Shown one piece after another: positions 25,319 through 37,271 of a stretch of 64,000 bases of DNA. Each line of letters begins with the position of its first letter. Within the stretch, counting starts at the first letter, position 1. The position numbers and the translations under genes are program-made. The notes beneath the pieces are model-generated. The model was given only the letters and a program-made list of their open reading frames with translations, was not told the DNA's origin and made no database searches. The stretch spans positions 12,176,462 to 12,240,461 of the forward strand of contig NC_134034.1 in the NCBI RefSeq assembly GCF_964204645.1, read 5' to 3'. The DNA is from Tubulanus polymorphus (lineage: Eukaryota; Nemertea; Palaeonemertea; Tubulaniformes; Tubulanidae).

Positions 25319-26065
25319 ATGAAGGGGCCCGGCCTCCATCGGGATCAGGCTATCCTTGTAGGTCTCCATGGGCACCGGACATCTTCAGACCAGGCCTCCA
25401 TGGTCACAGGAGGGTCGGGTCTCCACGGGTACACGATTCTATCTAGTGGTATATCCATCTATCGCCAATTACTGCGCGTGACGTCACACGAAGGATGGGC
25501 CATTTTTGCGGAAGGATTCAACGCTAATGCCTACGACAGAAAACACTCTATTTCATACGGACGAAGCCATGTCGATTTTTATAATAAATTAGTCCCATTA
25601 GCGGCAGTCAGGATTTATGCGAAAACGTTAATCGTAACCTCTCAAAACTCACAAAGATCATCAATCAGTAAAAGAGCAAACAGATTTCTAATCGGTGCCC
25701 GAAACGACGCTCTATCTTTCAATTCGTGTTTTCGCCGTATGGAATGACTTGAGATTATCGTGTTTAGATTGAGAGCGATAATAATGATAATTCCCTCCCT
25801 CTCCCTCTCCCTCTCCCTTTCTCCCTCTCCCTCTCTCTATCCATCTGCAGTTGAATATCGAGATGTTTTTAATGATGAAATCTTTCTGTCACGGCGATGT
25901 ATATCTCCAGTTGGTCTCGATGTGATGCTTAGTTTCCCGATTCCGCAAAAAAGGTCTCAACAGGATTTTGCATTATTGAATGACGCAAAAACCTATAATC
26001 GTGCTGAACTCGTTCGTGTTGCATCACGTTATACATGGATGATATTTCCAGACGCTGTAAAGTGA
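25319..26065 (+). CDS. Tentative two-exon gene, unrecognised protein
   Basis: This is the only plausible gene I found in the left 37 kb. Frame 25,319-25,747 and frame 25,760-26,065 are in the same register, separated by one TGA. A GT at 25,737 and a strong pyrimidine-rich acceptor (CCATCTGCAG, ending 25,850) would remove that stop with matching phase: 1 base left before the intron, 2 bases supplied after it. The model joins 25,319-25,736 to 25,851-26,065, giving about 210 residues. AATAAA lies 22 bp past the stop, at 26,087. I recognise no domain, signal peptide or membrane segment. The intron would be only 114 bp and is mostly CCCTCT microsatellite, which can mimic a polypyrimidine tract. 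Start and upstream exons are unknown. It could be chance. Confidence 0.3.
25479..25486. promoter_or_regulatory. Palindromic CRE-type site TGACGTCA
   Basis: A perfect 8-bp CRE consensus. It lies inside the tentative open frame, so its relevance is unclear. Confidence 0.25.
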
Positions 26066-26107
26066 TGCTAAATCTCTAAAGATAAGAATAAATATATGGA
26101 TACTATA

Positions 26108-26218
26108 ATTTCGGTTCCACAATTCTGAGTTAAGATTTGGCTCTGGGTTAACTCACTGAAAATGCACCAATTTTAACTCAGAGTTAACTCTAACTCACAA
26201 CTGTGGAACTGGATTCTG
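26108..26218. mobile_element. GTTCCACA foldback family copy
   Basis: Left end GGTTCCACAATTCTGAGTTA and right end TAACTCACAACTGTGGAACT are inverted, with an internal TTAACTCAGAGTTAA palindrome. It is about 110 bp and non-autonomous. Confidence 0.7.
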
Positions 26219-26764
26219 GTCAACCTTTTTCGAAATTTGGATACAATTTTCATATTTCTATTCTTTGAAAAATAAAAAGAATCCTTAACATAAGAATTGA
26301 TAAGATCGAATAATAATGAGACGTTGTTTGAAATTAGGTTATCGATGATATAATCATATTTAAGATCAGCCCTTTTTCACGAGGAAAGTGGCACCCGATC
26401 ACGGTGAAAAAGTGCCGTCTTTCTTGAAATAGAACTAGCCCCTCGGAAAAGCTCGACACGGCCCTGAAAACTGTGGAACTGAGTTCAGATTTTCAGTCCC
26501 GGTTCCTTGAAGCCGGACTGTAAGTAGTTGATTTATGAATTGTAGGTTGTTGTAGCCTTGTTTCACTCTCCCGGCGCTGATGTCACACGCGATAGTAATG
26601 CGCGATACAGCAGCAGTTCCTTAACCGAATGACAAATGGCAATTTGACGTGACATAACCAATATGACATCGGGCCAAAGTTGATAATATATTCAATCTCT
26701 CGTCTGACCACAACAGCAAAATCGATCACAGAAAATATCATTGATAAGATTCGCGTGTTCGTAA

Positions 26765-27153
26765 GGAGAGGGGGAGCCAGGAGAGGGAGACCCGAGATAA
26801 GGAGAGGGAGAGCCAGGAGAGGGAGAGGGGAACCATGCGAGGGAGAGCGAGGAGAGGGGTAGATCCAGAAGTGGGAGAGCCAGATGAGGGAGAGCCAGGA
26901 GAGGGATAGCCATGAGAGAGGAGGTGAGAGAAAGCCATGGAAAGGGAGAGGGAGGCCCAGGTTAGGGAGAGGGAGAGCCATCAGAGGGAAATCCAGGACA
27001 AGGAGGGAGGAGGGACAGGGAGGGGAAGGGAAAGGCAGAGCAAGGAGAGAGAGAGAGAGGGAGAGCCAGGCATGGAAGAAGGAGAGAGGGAGTGGGGAGA
27101 GAGGGAGGGAAATGGAAATGGAAAGGGGGAGCCAGGGGAGGGAGAGGGAGAGT
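26765..27153. repeat. Purine-rich GGGAGAGCCAGGAGA tract
   Basis: About 390 bp of degenerate GAGGGAGAGCCAGGA-type repeats. It is open in several frames on both strands by composition only. Confidence 0.9.
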
Positions 27154-27159
27154 GACCTT

Positions 27160-27950
27160 GTACACAACACACACACATCTACAAAAACCAATCAACGAAT
27201 TAATGAAATGAATGTTGTTTCGTGCATCAAGATTTGAACCGACAAATAAATCTTCTCACACTCCTCGCGGGATCCGCCATATCGATGATCAGATTATATT
27301 GTAGATTATGTTGTTGTGGTATACGGGAAGTTTAAGCCCGAGGAGCACGCCACGCAGTATATTAACAACTCGCTCTATACGGTTAGAGCTAGTTCTCCGC
27401 GGAGGACGGCAGGTTTTCAGGTAATTGCGGCCATTTGGAGATAATCGCACCCGGGAAATGTTGATGTAGTTTGTATTTAAATGAATACGTGTAACACGAA
27501 CTGACGGCCCGTGACTCTTTTGACATTTTTATATTCTGACCACTGCGGAAGTTTCATATAGATACAAGCAGCAAATCGAGATTAATTCCAAAATTAGGTC
27601 CTCTGAAATTTGAATTTCCGGTGAAAGATTGAGACAGGAAATCCTGAGAAAACTAAGAAGTCTTCATCGCCTCAAAGCTATATTATATACAACGAAGTCA
27701 ACATTAAATATTGTCTAATGTCCGTCTATAAAGTCTATGGATTGAAAATCGATGTTTTAGGTTAGCTGCCTATCTATGCTGGTCCTGTTAAGACCTGTGT
27801 GAGGTATTACTGAAACTGACTGAGTAAGGCTTGCCGATGTCCTCTCGTGGAAAATTGAAATCGACATCAGTATTGTCAGCGGAATAGATCATCGAACTTC
27901 GTCGCACCCGTTCCGCTGGCCCTGGGCCCGATTCCGCGTCGAGACTTAAG
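27160..27950. other. Unannotated DNA
   Basis: No gene or repeat supported. Confidence 0.4.
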
Positions 27951-27954
27951 TCCA

Positions 27955-28079
27955 AAAGGGATCTTAAATCTTAAGACTAAGTCTTAGCTTGTTCGATTGG
28001 CTATATATCTTAGTTGGTCTTAGACTGGTCTTAAGTCTATGCCGGTCCGGTCTCTGGTATATAGGCTTAGCTTAAAAGT

Positions 28080-28080
<1 letters not shown>
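27955..28080. mobile_element. TTAAGACCAGT family fragment
   Basis: Contains TTAAGACTAAGTCTTAG, GATTGGCTATA and TTAGACTGGTCTTAAG. A TA microsatellite abuts it on the right. Confidence 0.55.

Positions 28081-28082
<2 letters not shown>

Positions 28083-28129
<47 letters not shown>
28083..28129. repeat. TA microsatellite, ~23 units
   Basis: A pure (TA)n run directly after the foldback fragment. Confidence 0.93.
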
Positions 28130-28131
<2 letters not shown>

Positions 28132-28590
28132 AGAATTCAAAATTGCAGAGAAAAAATATGAATTCTCGATGGGAAAAGAATGAAGACATTTTTAAGTGAC
28201 AACTACGAGAAAAAAAACACTTTCTATATGATTTTCGCCGACGTTAATTCCACTAGAAGTACAAATATACATATTTAGATATGTGCGCGGCGGCGGCAGC
28301 GGCGGCGAATGACGGACGGCGACGCGAGTGTTGTTGGTCAAAACCGGCTGGTAAATGACCATCGGAATATTGATGTTTAGTGTCGAGTGATATCGGCGAC
28401 AAAAATCGGATTATACATAAACGAGTTATAAGCGTGTTTGCATCTCATGAATAAAAGAATTTCATGTGCGTCTCGACTCGACGACAAGTAGGACTACACA
28501 ACACGTAAACCAGCGCTGCACCAGCGCTACAAGTATCCAGAAACTGTCGCAGTGGTAACAGCGCAATAATATCGCTCAGCTGACCAGTCG
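28130..28590. other. Unannotated DNA with GCGGCGGCGGCAGCGGCGGC run
   Basis: The GGC-rich stretch near 28,290-28,312 could mark a CpG-rich promoter, but no gene was found beside it. Confidence 0.3.
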
Positions 28591-28593
28591 AAC

Positions 28594-28905
28594 AGAGGGG
28601 GAGAGAGGGGGAAGGGGGTGGGGGGAGGTAAAGGGAAGGGATATGAGAGACAGGGAGAGAGTTTGGGGGGTGGAAGAGAGGGAGGCAAGGGAGATCTAGG
28701 ATAGAGGAGGGAGAGAGGGGTGTATATGTCGGTGGAAGGGGAGAGGGATTGGGATATGAGAGGCAGGGAGAGAGTTAGAGGGGTTGAAGAGAGGGAGGCA
28801 AAGGAGATCTAGGATAGAGGAGAGAGAGAGGGGTATATGTATGGGTGGAAGGGGAGAGGGAAGGGATATGAGAGGCAGGGGGAGAGTTTGAGGGATGGGA
28901 AAGAG
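28594..28905. repeat. Purine-rich tandem repeat, ~120-bp period
   Basis: GGGATATGAGAGGCAGGGAG, GGAGGCAAGGGAGATCTAGG and GGTGGAAGGGGAGAGGG blocks repeat about 2.5 times within a G/A-rich tract. Confidence 0.85.
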
Positions 28906-29234
28906 GCAAGCTATAAAAATTCATATGAAAATTGTTTAATAGTTTAATGCTGCAGTTGATGGATGCAGTATAGATTTTATCATTTTACGCACTAAAATGA
29001 GTAAATTTACTTAAGAAATTAATTCAATCTGATCATCGCTATATTAAACACAGCTCATCCCTCTCTCCTCCCCCTCTCGCTCTCTTTCTCTATCTCTTAC
29101 TCGGTAGTTATTCAATTTAAACCGGTGAGATGCAAAATTTAATTTCATTAGAGCCGTATTACGGTGACACGAGCATTGAGGCGCGAAATACCGCCGCCGG
29201 GGACGCGTGGAGAAATCCAGCTTATACCGCCGCA

Positions 29235-29282
29235 CTCTCTCTCTCTCTTTCCCTCTCTCTCTCTGTCTCTATCTTACTCTGC
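29235..29282. repeat. CT microsatellite
   Basis: A (CT)n run. Confidence 0.85.
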
Positions 29283-29458
29283 TCTCTTTCTCCGAGAAAC
29301 AATTATTTATTGAGTTTTTGTCTGCTTCCAGATGAAATGACCGGTAGGAAACGACTGTTCGCTAGAATAACCCGCATCGTATAGTCTACTGGAATGCGTG
29401 ACTGATTCATCCACGTTACGGATAGATAACTCGCTCTACCAACCGCCGCCACCGCTTA

Positions 29459-29936
29459 CTGAGGGAGAGGCAGAGGGAGAGGCAGAGGCAGAGGAAGAGG
29501 CAGAGGGAGAGGCAGAGGCAGAGGCAGAGGCAGAGGCAGAGGCAGAGGCAGAGGCAGAGGCAGAGGCAGAGGCAGAGGGAGAGGGAGAGGGAGAGGGAGA
29601 GGGAGAGGGAGAGGGAGAGGGAGAGGGAGAGGGAGAGGGAGAGGCAGTGGGAAATGTAGAGGGAGAGGGAGAGGCAGAGGGAGAGGCAGAGGCAGAGGCA
29701 GAGGCAGAGGCAGAGGCAGAGGCAGAGGCAGAGGCAGAGGGGAGACGAAGAGGGAGAGGCAGAGGCAAGAGGGGAGACGAAGAGGGAGAGGCAGAGGCAA
29801 GGGCAGAGGCAGAGGCAGAGGCAGAGGCAGAGGCAGAGGCAGAGGCAGAGGCAGAGGCAGAGGCAGAGGCAGAGGCAGAGGCAGAGGCAGAGGCAGAGGC
29901 AGAGGCAGAGGCAGAGGCAGAGGCAGAGGCAGAGAT
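29459..29936. repeat. GAGGCA/GAGGGA hexanucleotide array
   Basis: About 480 bp of GAGGCA and GAGGGA hexamers with a few interruptions (a GAGACGAAGAGG block twice). Since 6 is a multiple of 3, most frames stay open: Glu-Ala/Glu-Gly on plus (29,398-29,943) and Ser-Ala, Leu-Cys or Leu-Pro on minus. No flanking non-repetitive coding sequence, so I call a microsatellite. Confidence 0.93.
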
Positions 29937-30137
29937 CATGTAATACTACATTAGAGAGAAATGAAGGTCGATACGAGTTATTTTTTTCTTCATTCTCTGG
30001 TAAAATGCGGAAAAGCAATAGCTCAACAGTATAAGAGTAATCTATCATGACTGACGCAGCTATGTACCTCCCTAGAGTCAATGTAACAAACGCTAATTAC
30101 AGACCTTTAGTTTTGTTCTATATGTGAGCTATGAAGC

Positions 30138-30180
30138 GATGGGGAGAACAGAGGGAGAGGGGGAGGGAGAGGGGGAGTTC
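30138..30180. repeat. Short purine tract
   Basis: GGGGAGAACAGAGGGAGAGG-type sequence. Confidence 0.75.
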
Positions 30181-30361
30181 TGTGCAGCTCACCGATCCAA
30201 CCCAATTAAAGTGTAGAGTCTATAAAAATGTGACATTTTGTTTGCAACACTTTTCGTAACATTCTTTTCGGTTCAATATTAGCAGCGCTTGTATTTTTCA
30301 ACGCCTTAAAATATACCTTATATTAACAAAAGATGAAGCTGATGGTTGTCGTAAACAATAA

Positions 30362-30645
30362 ACAAGTGGAACAGAATAAACCCTCCTCAGGTATTCAGGA
30401 ACAGAATAAACCCTCCTCAGGTATTCAGGGACAGAATAAACCCTCCTCAGGTATTCAGGAACAGAATAAACCCTCCTCAGGTATTCAGGAACAGAACAGA
30501 ACCTCCTCAGGTATTCAGGGACAGAACAGAACCTCATCAGGTATTCAGGGACAGAATAAACCCTCCTCAGGTATTCAGGGACAGAATGGACGATCCTGCG
30601 GTACGGTATTCAAGAACAGAACAGACCCTCCTCAGGTATAATACT
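30362..30645. repeat. 30-bp minisatellite, ~9 copies
   Basis: The unit ACAGAATAAACCCTCCTCAG followed by GTATTCAGGR recurs. The plus strand is open through it (30,333-30,641, NKPSSGIQGQ repeats) because the unit is 30 bp. Confidence 0.92.
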
Positions 30646-30974
30646 GTACAGTGAATAGATAGCGTGCTACCGGGTATAAATTTACCGCAGTTTGCGCAAT
30701 GTTTGAACAATAAAAAACGAAACAACGGTTTTATGTGTTTTTGCCTCGGCATGAAACCGATGTAAAGCGAGCAATTCGACAATGTTGAATCGTGTAAGTT
30801 ACAGGATATATGATCAGTGTCCGTCTCCTCAATACATACTAGGGCTTCGTGGGAAACTAGCGCAACTCGGGTTTTCAAATACACGCTATCAGATAGTAAT
30901 TATTATTGCCAAAAAATTCTGTAAATTCGACCACCGATCACATTACTTTATAATATCTGTACTCCGATTTCCGA

Positions 30975-31040
30975 TTTCAAAAATCATTCTCCCTGTTTTG
31001 CTCCCGGCAGATTTGGTGGGTTTGTAAGGGACACCAAATC
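30975..31040. mobile_element. Dispersed repeat fragment shared with 34,350-34,415
   Basis: The block CTCCCGGCAGATTTGGTGGG then TTTGTAAGGGACACC is nearly the same as at about 34,373-34,408. Possibly a SINE tail. Two copies only in the window. Confidence 0.5.
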
Positions 31041-31725
31041 AAGACAAATCAAACGAAATCTAACAATCAAATGAATAACCGGGACAATCCCTATTCCAAG
31101 ATCATATACCCTAAGATGGAATTGAAGCCATTTAAAGATTACCTTTCATCTGACAGCGAATATTTGATTCAACTACATCAATTTATATAAATTTCATTGG
31201 AATCAGAACACTCTGAGTGAACGAATACGATGGACTAATATCTCCTAGGAAAAAAAAGCACATATTCGAGTCGCTGTTTCGTTGTAAAATTCTCGCGTAC
31301 AGAACTGAGCCCACAGAGCCGTCACCACAATAACACGGACACCTTTTGTCATACACGCCACGAACTGGTTTGTACCAGAACAATCAAAAACTGACCTATT
31401 TGGCCAATCTATAGATTGCGCATGAGTGGTCTGTCGAAGGATTATTCCAGCTCGCCTTGAGCATGATCTACCAGAGACCAGGGTCACATAAAATGATAAA
31501 CACACGACCTGAGGTGCCACGACCACAATTTTGTAGATTTTAGCTAAAAGTACTAAGAACTCTACCAGGACATCCTCACCTTTGATTGGTGCAGTCTTTG
31601 GGCTCGAGGATGTCTTATCAATTATATACAGGATAGGTGGCGGTAAATCAATATGAAATAGTTTACATATTGAACTAAATGGTTCACTACGTTAGCGAGG
31701 AATGAACTATGTTAAAGACAAGCTA
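31041..31725. other. Unannotated DNA
   Basis: No gene found. Confidence 0.4.
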
Positions 31726-31729
31726 GGTC

Positions 31730-31820
31730 CGGTTTCACAGTATACCGAGTTAGAATTAAAATCAGTTCATTTTAAATGTCTAAAGAGTCAAATTCAACTC
31801 AGAACTATGACACTGGATCC
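31730..31820. mobile_element. GTTTCACAGT foldback family copy (degenerate)
   Basis: CGGTTTCACAGTATACCGAG on the left and AACTCAGAACTATGACACTG on the right are roughly inverted. Same family as 26,108-26,218. Confidence 0.5.
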
Positions 31821-32084
31821 CGGGATAAAGATATGCCAAGTTATTCTCGAAAAGGCTTTAAATCAATAGAAAAAAATACTCTAAATATAGTATAGAAAAA
31901 ATACTCATGCATGTAAAACAAATCACTTATAGTACTTTTGTAATGTAAGTCTTATTATATCTTGTATACATTGATGTAAATTATTCAGAAAATAAATATG
32001 ATATGATATGATACTCGCACTTTTTTAGTTGCTGTTTCCTTTTCAAACTCGCTGTTTCATTTTTCGAATTACGGGATATTTCTG

Positions 32085-32205
32085 TTACGACTATACCGAG
32101 AAACTAGGTTCTTGTGAGTTAAGAATTGACTCTGAGTTATCGCATTGAAAACGAACTAACTTTTGACTCGAGAGTTAAGTCTGACTCGCAACTGCGGATC
32201 CAGGC
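32085..32205. mobile_element. GTTCCACAG family copy (degenerate)
   Basis: GTGAGTTAAGAATTGACTC and GAGAGTTAAGTCTGACTCGC flank an A+T core, and the right end CAACTGCGGATCCAGG resembles the family's CAACTGTGGAACTGG end. Confidence 0.5.
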
Positions 32206-32689
32206 TTCTATATTCGTCGCTGTGATCACATCGAGCACGCGTATCAATCGGTGGAATTCAGATTTTAATCAGTAACTCGTAACACCCTCCTTAATGTTGT
32301 CCAATTCGCGTTTATCGGCAATCGGAGACTAGACGCCGTTCTCGTTGTTTTCACGGGTTTTTTTTCGCTTTCGCAGCGATAACCGTTTCGAGAGAACATT
32401 GATGTTTGAAATGTTTGTCAGGTTTTACTCGATCGACGAGGCGGCGGAGATGGTTATTTTTACGTCGGTTATGTTTAAGCGTTATCGGGACGGGATCGAA
32501 ACCGGGGCTGCTCTTACGAAACCGACGATATGGGTAATTCAGGGAAAAAAAGCTACACAAAGACGGGCTGTTGTATAACAAACTAGCGATTCATTCAAAA
32601 CACCGAAAACGTCTAGAAACTTATCTAAATATAGATCCGGGTGTAAACATCTGCAGGTTGCATTTGAAACAACAGAATTAAGAAAAGTT

Positions 32690-33035
32690 CCTAGGTTAGT
32701 TACGTCAAAATTAGACCCACACAACTGTTTAACTGGATTCAAGGTCATATTAAACCCACACAACTGTGGAACTGGGCTCAGAGTCGATTAAAACCCACGC
32801 AACTGTGGAACTGGATTCAGAGTCATATTAAACCCACGCAACTGTGGATATGGATCTAGAGTCAAATAAAACCCACGCAACTGCGGAACTGGGTTCAGAG
32901 TCATATTAAACCCACGCAACTGTGGATATGGATCAAGAGTCAAATTAAACCCATACAACTGTTGAACTGGGTTCGAGTCAAATTAAACCCCACGCAACTG
33001 TGAAACTGGGTGCAGAATCAAATTAAACCCCAAAA
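32690..33035. repeat. ~39-bp minisatellite (ACTGTGGAACTGGGTTCAGA)
   Basis: About nine units of CCCACGCAACTGTGGAACTG then GGTTCAGAGTCAAATTAAA. The unit resembles the terminal sequence of the GTTCCACAG foldback family, suggesting it arose from a mobile element end. Confidence 0.88.
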
Positions 33036-33409
33036 TCGATCGAGTTACTGTTTCAACTGACTTTGAACTGAATTTTCGATTTTCAGTTTTGAAGAATGTC
33101 ACAGCAATCTGTATTGAAGTTTATGTGATTTTCGGCGGTCGTATCTTCTGAGAAATGAGAGACTTGTGAGTGTGTTCCAAGTGAACCCGGGACTCGTCGT
33201 GTTGTTCGTGAGTTTTATGAACTTATAACACGATTTCAGTGCAAGTCGATTCGACACGTAATTCACAATCGCTGTCGATCAATTATTCATAATAATTCCA
33301 GCCACGACAAACAATCAGTGCAGTAGTAAATTCTGATAGTTTTGTAGCGGTTGCGGTTTTCTTTTTGAAAATCGCCGTAGCATTTCCAAAAAATCGATTC
33401 TTGAACCAA

Positions 33410-33670
33410 ATAAAACCAATACAACTGTGAAACTGGAGGCAGGGTTAAATTGAGCCCACACAACTGGAGCCAAAGTTTAGTTAAACCAACATAATCGTGG
33501 AACTGGGTCCAGAGACCCACACGGAACTGTACCCAGAGTTTAGTTAAACCCTAAACTGGGTTCAGGGTCAAATTAAACCCACGCAACTGTGGAACTGGGT
33601 CCAGAGACGAATTAAACCCACACAACTGCGTAACTGGCTTCAGAGACAAATTAAACCCACGCAACTGATG
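33410..33670. repeat. Second block of the same ~39-bp minisatellite
   Basis: The same ACAACTGTGGAACTGGGTCC-type units, more degenerate, after about 375 bp of unrelated sequence. Confidence 0.85.
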
Positions 33671-34345
33671 AACAGGATAATGATGACAATGATCAGACGA
33701 GTGGATGAGTCAATAATGAGGAATATATTTATCAATCAATACGGATAATCACGTGACCTACTATGCAAAATAAGAAAACGCCTCGTAATGAGATAATATA
33801 TAGTCGATATGTTAACGATAATTGTCGCGTTCGGCTATTGTGGAGAATTACAAATTAATCATTACTCGAACATTATGGGAACGGACAGGACAGGACAAAC
33901 CGCGCTACTTGTGACGCAGTGATAATTTATTCACGAAACGACTTGTTCGTTACTAGCAACATATATAACAAATTAATAACTGAAAGAGCGTCACTTGATC
34001 GGATTAATCACGGTACAATATACTGACTATATGCATGGTGTCTCTGATCGCGCGTAGAGGGAGAGGGAGGGAGAGAAAAATAGTTGCTGAAATACTTTTT
34101 AAAAGTCTTTTTCGATGATATCTCCAGTGCCTGGTTTCACGAAAAGATGTTTGGCGTAATTGCAATTGGTTACTTCATGTTTTCAATGAGGACAACAATT
34201 CAAACTTAACTGATTTAAGCTTAAACTTTTTTCACGAAACCGACCCCAGTTGTGCTGTTCGAAATTACCTTAAAACACGCGACGAAATAGACGAACCAAA
34301 TCTACGCATTGTTCGGTGTTTGAAGCCGTTGCTAAAAACAAATCT
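33671..34345. other. Unannotated DNA
   Basis: No gene supported. Confidence 0.4.
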
Positions 34346-34349
34346 AAAT

Positions 34350-34415
34350 TTCAAAATCGAACCCCCTGTTTCGCTCCCGGCAGGTGTGGTGGGTTTGTAA
34401 GGGACACCGAATAAA
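34350..34415. mobile_element. Dispersed repeat fragment, second copy
   Basis: CTCCCGGCAGGTGTGGTGGG then TTTGTAAGGGACACC, as at 30,975-31,040. Confidence 0.5.
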
Positions 34416-35430
34416 AAAAATCAATTTGTATTTTTTTTTTTAATTTTATACGATTCTGTTAAAATTTGAATTCAAAATGCACCCGATTAGAGAAGTCAAA
34501 TTGATATTCGAACGAAAATGAAAGAAAAAGTTAAAGAACGACATACCTGTTTAATTTCTGAAATTACGAGGGCTGAATATTTTGTTAGTTTGTTGTTTGT
34601 TCCTCGGGGAGGGGTATCCTGCAGTTCTGTACACAGACACACTGTTAATCCGTAACTGAGCGTCTGCACACAGAGCGCGCGCTGGCGGGAGTTCGGCATG
34701 CGCCGCCGGACTGCGCGCGCCATGCACATGATTGTGGAGCCAGCCGGGATCACGTAAATCTGGCCCGGATCAGACCCGAACTATAGAAACGGTTGAAATT
34801 TTTTAAAATTTAGCCCGTCACTTGCGTTTTTAAATTTTGATAATTTCGTACATGATATCGCGACGAGCGTGAAATGTCCTCAGTCTCGACAAGTAACAGG
34901 GTTTAGTTTTTAGAAAACATCATCAACTTCAGGGCACGATGACAAAATCGAAGATCGAAGAGGCATTATCCGGCCAAGTCCGCATTTTATTGTGGGAGGT
35001 AGGTGAAATTCGATACGTTTAATACCGACTAAGCGGATTTACACAGACTACTCAATAAAGCTTTGCAGTGAGCGAGTGAGGCTGATGGTTTCTAGACGGA
35101 AGCCATGAGTTCTCAGTCAGGGAAACTACTATTATTTCGAGCTGAATGATCGAGAATTTGTGGCACAGACTCGAACGTGGGTTGTTTATCGACACATTCC
35201 GGCAATTGAAGAACCTGCAAGAACCATCGACGCTACTGTGGTAATCGAGGATTCCTCGTGTGGCAAGTGAAGATCCACCAGGTGTGCTAGTAGTAAGCAA
35301 GGTTACTGCGGCAGCCGATCATTCCTTCTGTGGTAAGTGAGGTTCAATCAGGTGCGCCAGTGCATGATAGGACAACAACATTGACAAAAGAGGATTCCAC
35401 TAGTGGCAATCGAGGACTCACCTGATGTCA
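34416..35430. other. Unannotated DNA with a G+C-rich island near 34,670-34,760
   Basis: CGCGCGCTGGCGGG and GGCATGCGCCGCC (resembling an NRF1 half site) occur near 34,675-34,705. A promoter is possible but no coding exon was identified downstream on either strand. Confidence 0.25.
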
Positions 35431-35435
35431 CAAGT

Positions 35436-35662
35436 GTTACAAGTAAACCGACAGCCCGGGAAGGCACGTAATCGTGTAAACCGACAGCCCGGGAAGGCAC
35501 GGAATCTTGTAAACCGACAGCCCGGAAAGGCACGGAATCGTGTAAACCGACAGCCCGGGAAGGCACGGAATCGTGTAAGCCGACAGCCCGGGAAGGCACG
35601 GAATCGTGTAAACCGACAGCCGGGAAGGCACGGAATCGTGTAAACCGACAGCCCGGGAAGCC
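35436..35662. repeat. 33-bp minisatellite, ~7 copies
   Basis: The unit GTAAACCGACAGCCCGGGAA then GGCACGGAATCGT. Units abut without variable spacers, so it is not a CRISPR array. Confidence 0.92.
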
Positions 35663-35898
35663 ACTGTCAAAACAATCTAGTGAACGCGCTTCACGACATT
35701 TAAACTAAAAAGCGAATAGTATCAGGTGAAGTACGATCGAGCCGGCGGCGTTCAGTGGAAACGATCAATTTTCAAAGTAGATTTTATCTTTTGTTTCAAG
35801 AGACGGTTTTGCGACGAACCAAATGGCCCGTAATTACTAAGATTAATGAGGTCATTATCGGCAAGTGAAACCGTTCACGAAATGGCCGGTGATATTAC

Positions 35899-36638
<740 letters not shown>

Positions 36639-37124
36639 AGCAACTACACCATTTTACTGTCATACATCATTTTTGAATTGAAAGAGTTTTTTGGGGGATA
36701 TATTCAAGTTAGCGGAGGAACCATATCCAAATTAGACTCGATTCATAAAAGAAATATCAGAAGACACAATTTATGGTTTTTAGGGCCACACAGTCAGTTC
36801 ATTGGTCTTGCTATAAACCAGTATGAGCTTAGACTGGTCCTGAGTTATTAGATTGGTTATAGAACCAAAATGAGCTTAGAGACATGCGTTAAGTTGTTAA
36901 AATATATACAACCGAATGAGCTTAGACTGGTCTTAAACTGATAGATTGGCTAAAGAACGATATCTAGCTTAGACTGGTTCTAATTTAAACATCGACAGTG
37001 AAACAGGCCTGGAACATAAGTACAAATCATGACACAATCTTAGCCACTACTGCCCCAGTTCTACTGTGCCCGTGTTGACATTTCGTTTGATAACTTAACC
37101 TTGGATCTATTTGTAACTGTGGGT
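36639..37124. other. Spacer before the GH3 array, with a foldback-family fragment
   Basis: From about 36,795 to 36,990 there are TTAAGACCAGT-family blocks (GAGCTTAGACTGGTCCTGAG, AGATTGGTTATAGAACCAAA). No exon was recognised. Confidence 0.5.
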
Positions 37125-37271
37125 CAAATTGATAAAACTGTAAAGCCTATGCCACGAAATTACGCCTCAGTTGTTTTTCAACCTATATCTGACGAAACTA
37201 CATTAGGATAGTTATCAGTTATATTCGACTCATAAGACATTCAGTGACTGCTCGGTTGAACTGGTGTTTGT
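37125..37271 (+). promoter_or_regulatory. Promoter-like block of cassette 1
   Basis: Contains blocks shared with the other cassettes: GCCACGAAATTACGCC...CAGTTGTT, ATATCTGACGAAAC, AGTTATCAG and CTCATAAGACATTCAGTGAC, leading to the ATG. No TATA box is obvious. The promoter call is an inference from conservation between paralogues. Confidence 0.45.

Noticed and set aside
29398-30081. 181-aa Glu-Ala and 221-aa Leu-Cys open frames
   Set aside because: They follow from a 6-bp repeat whose length is a multiple of 3.
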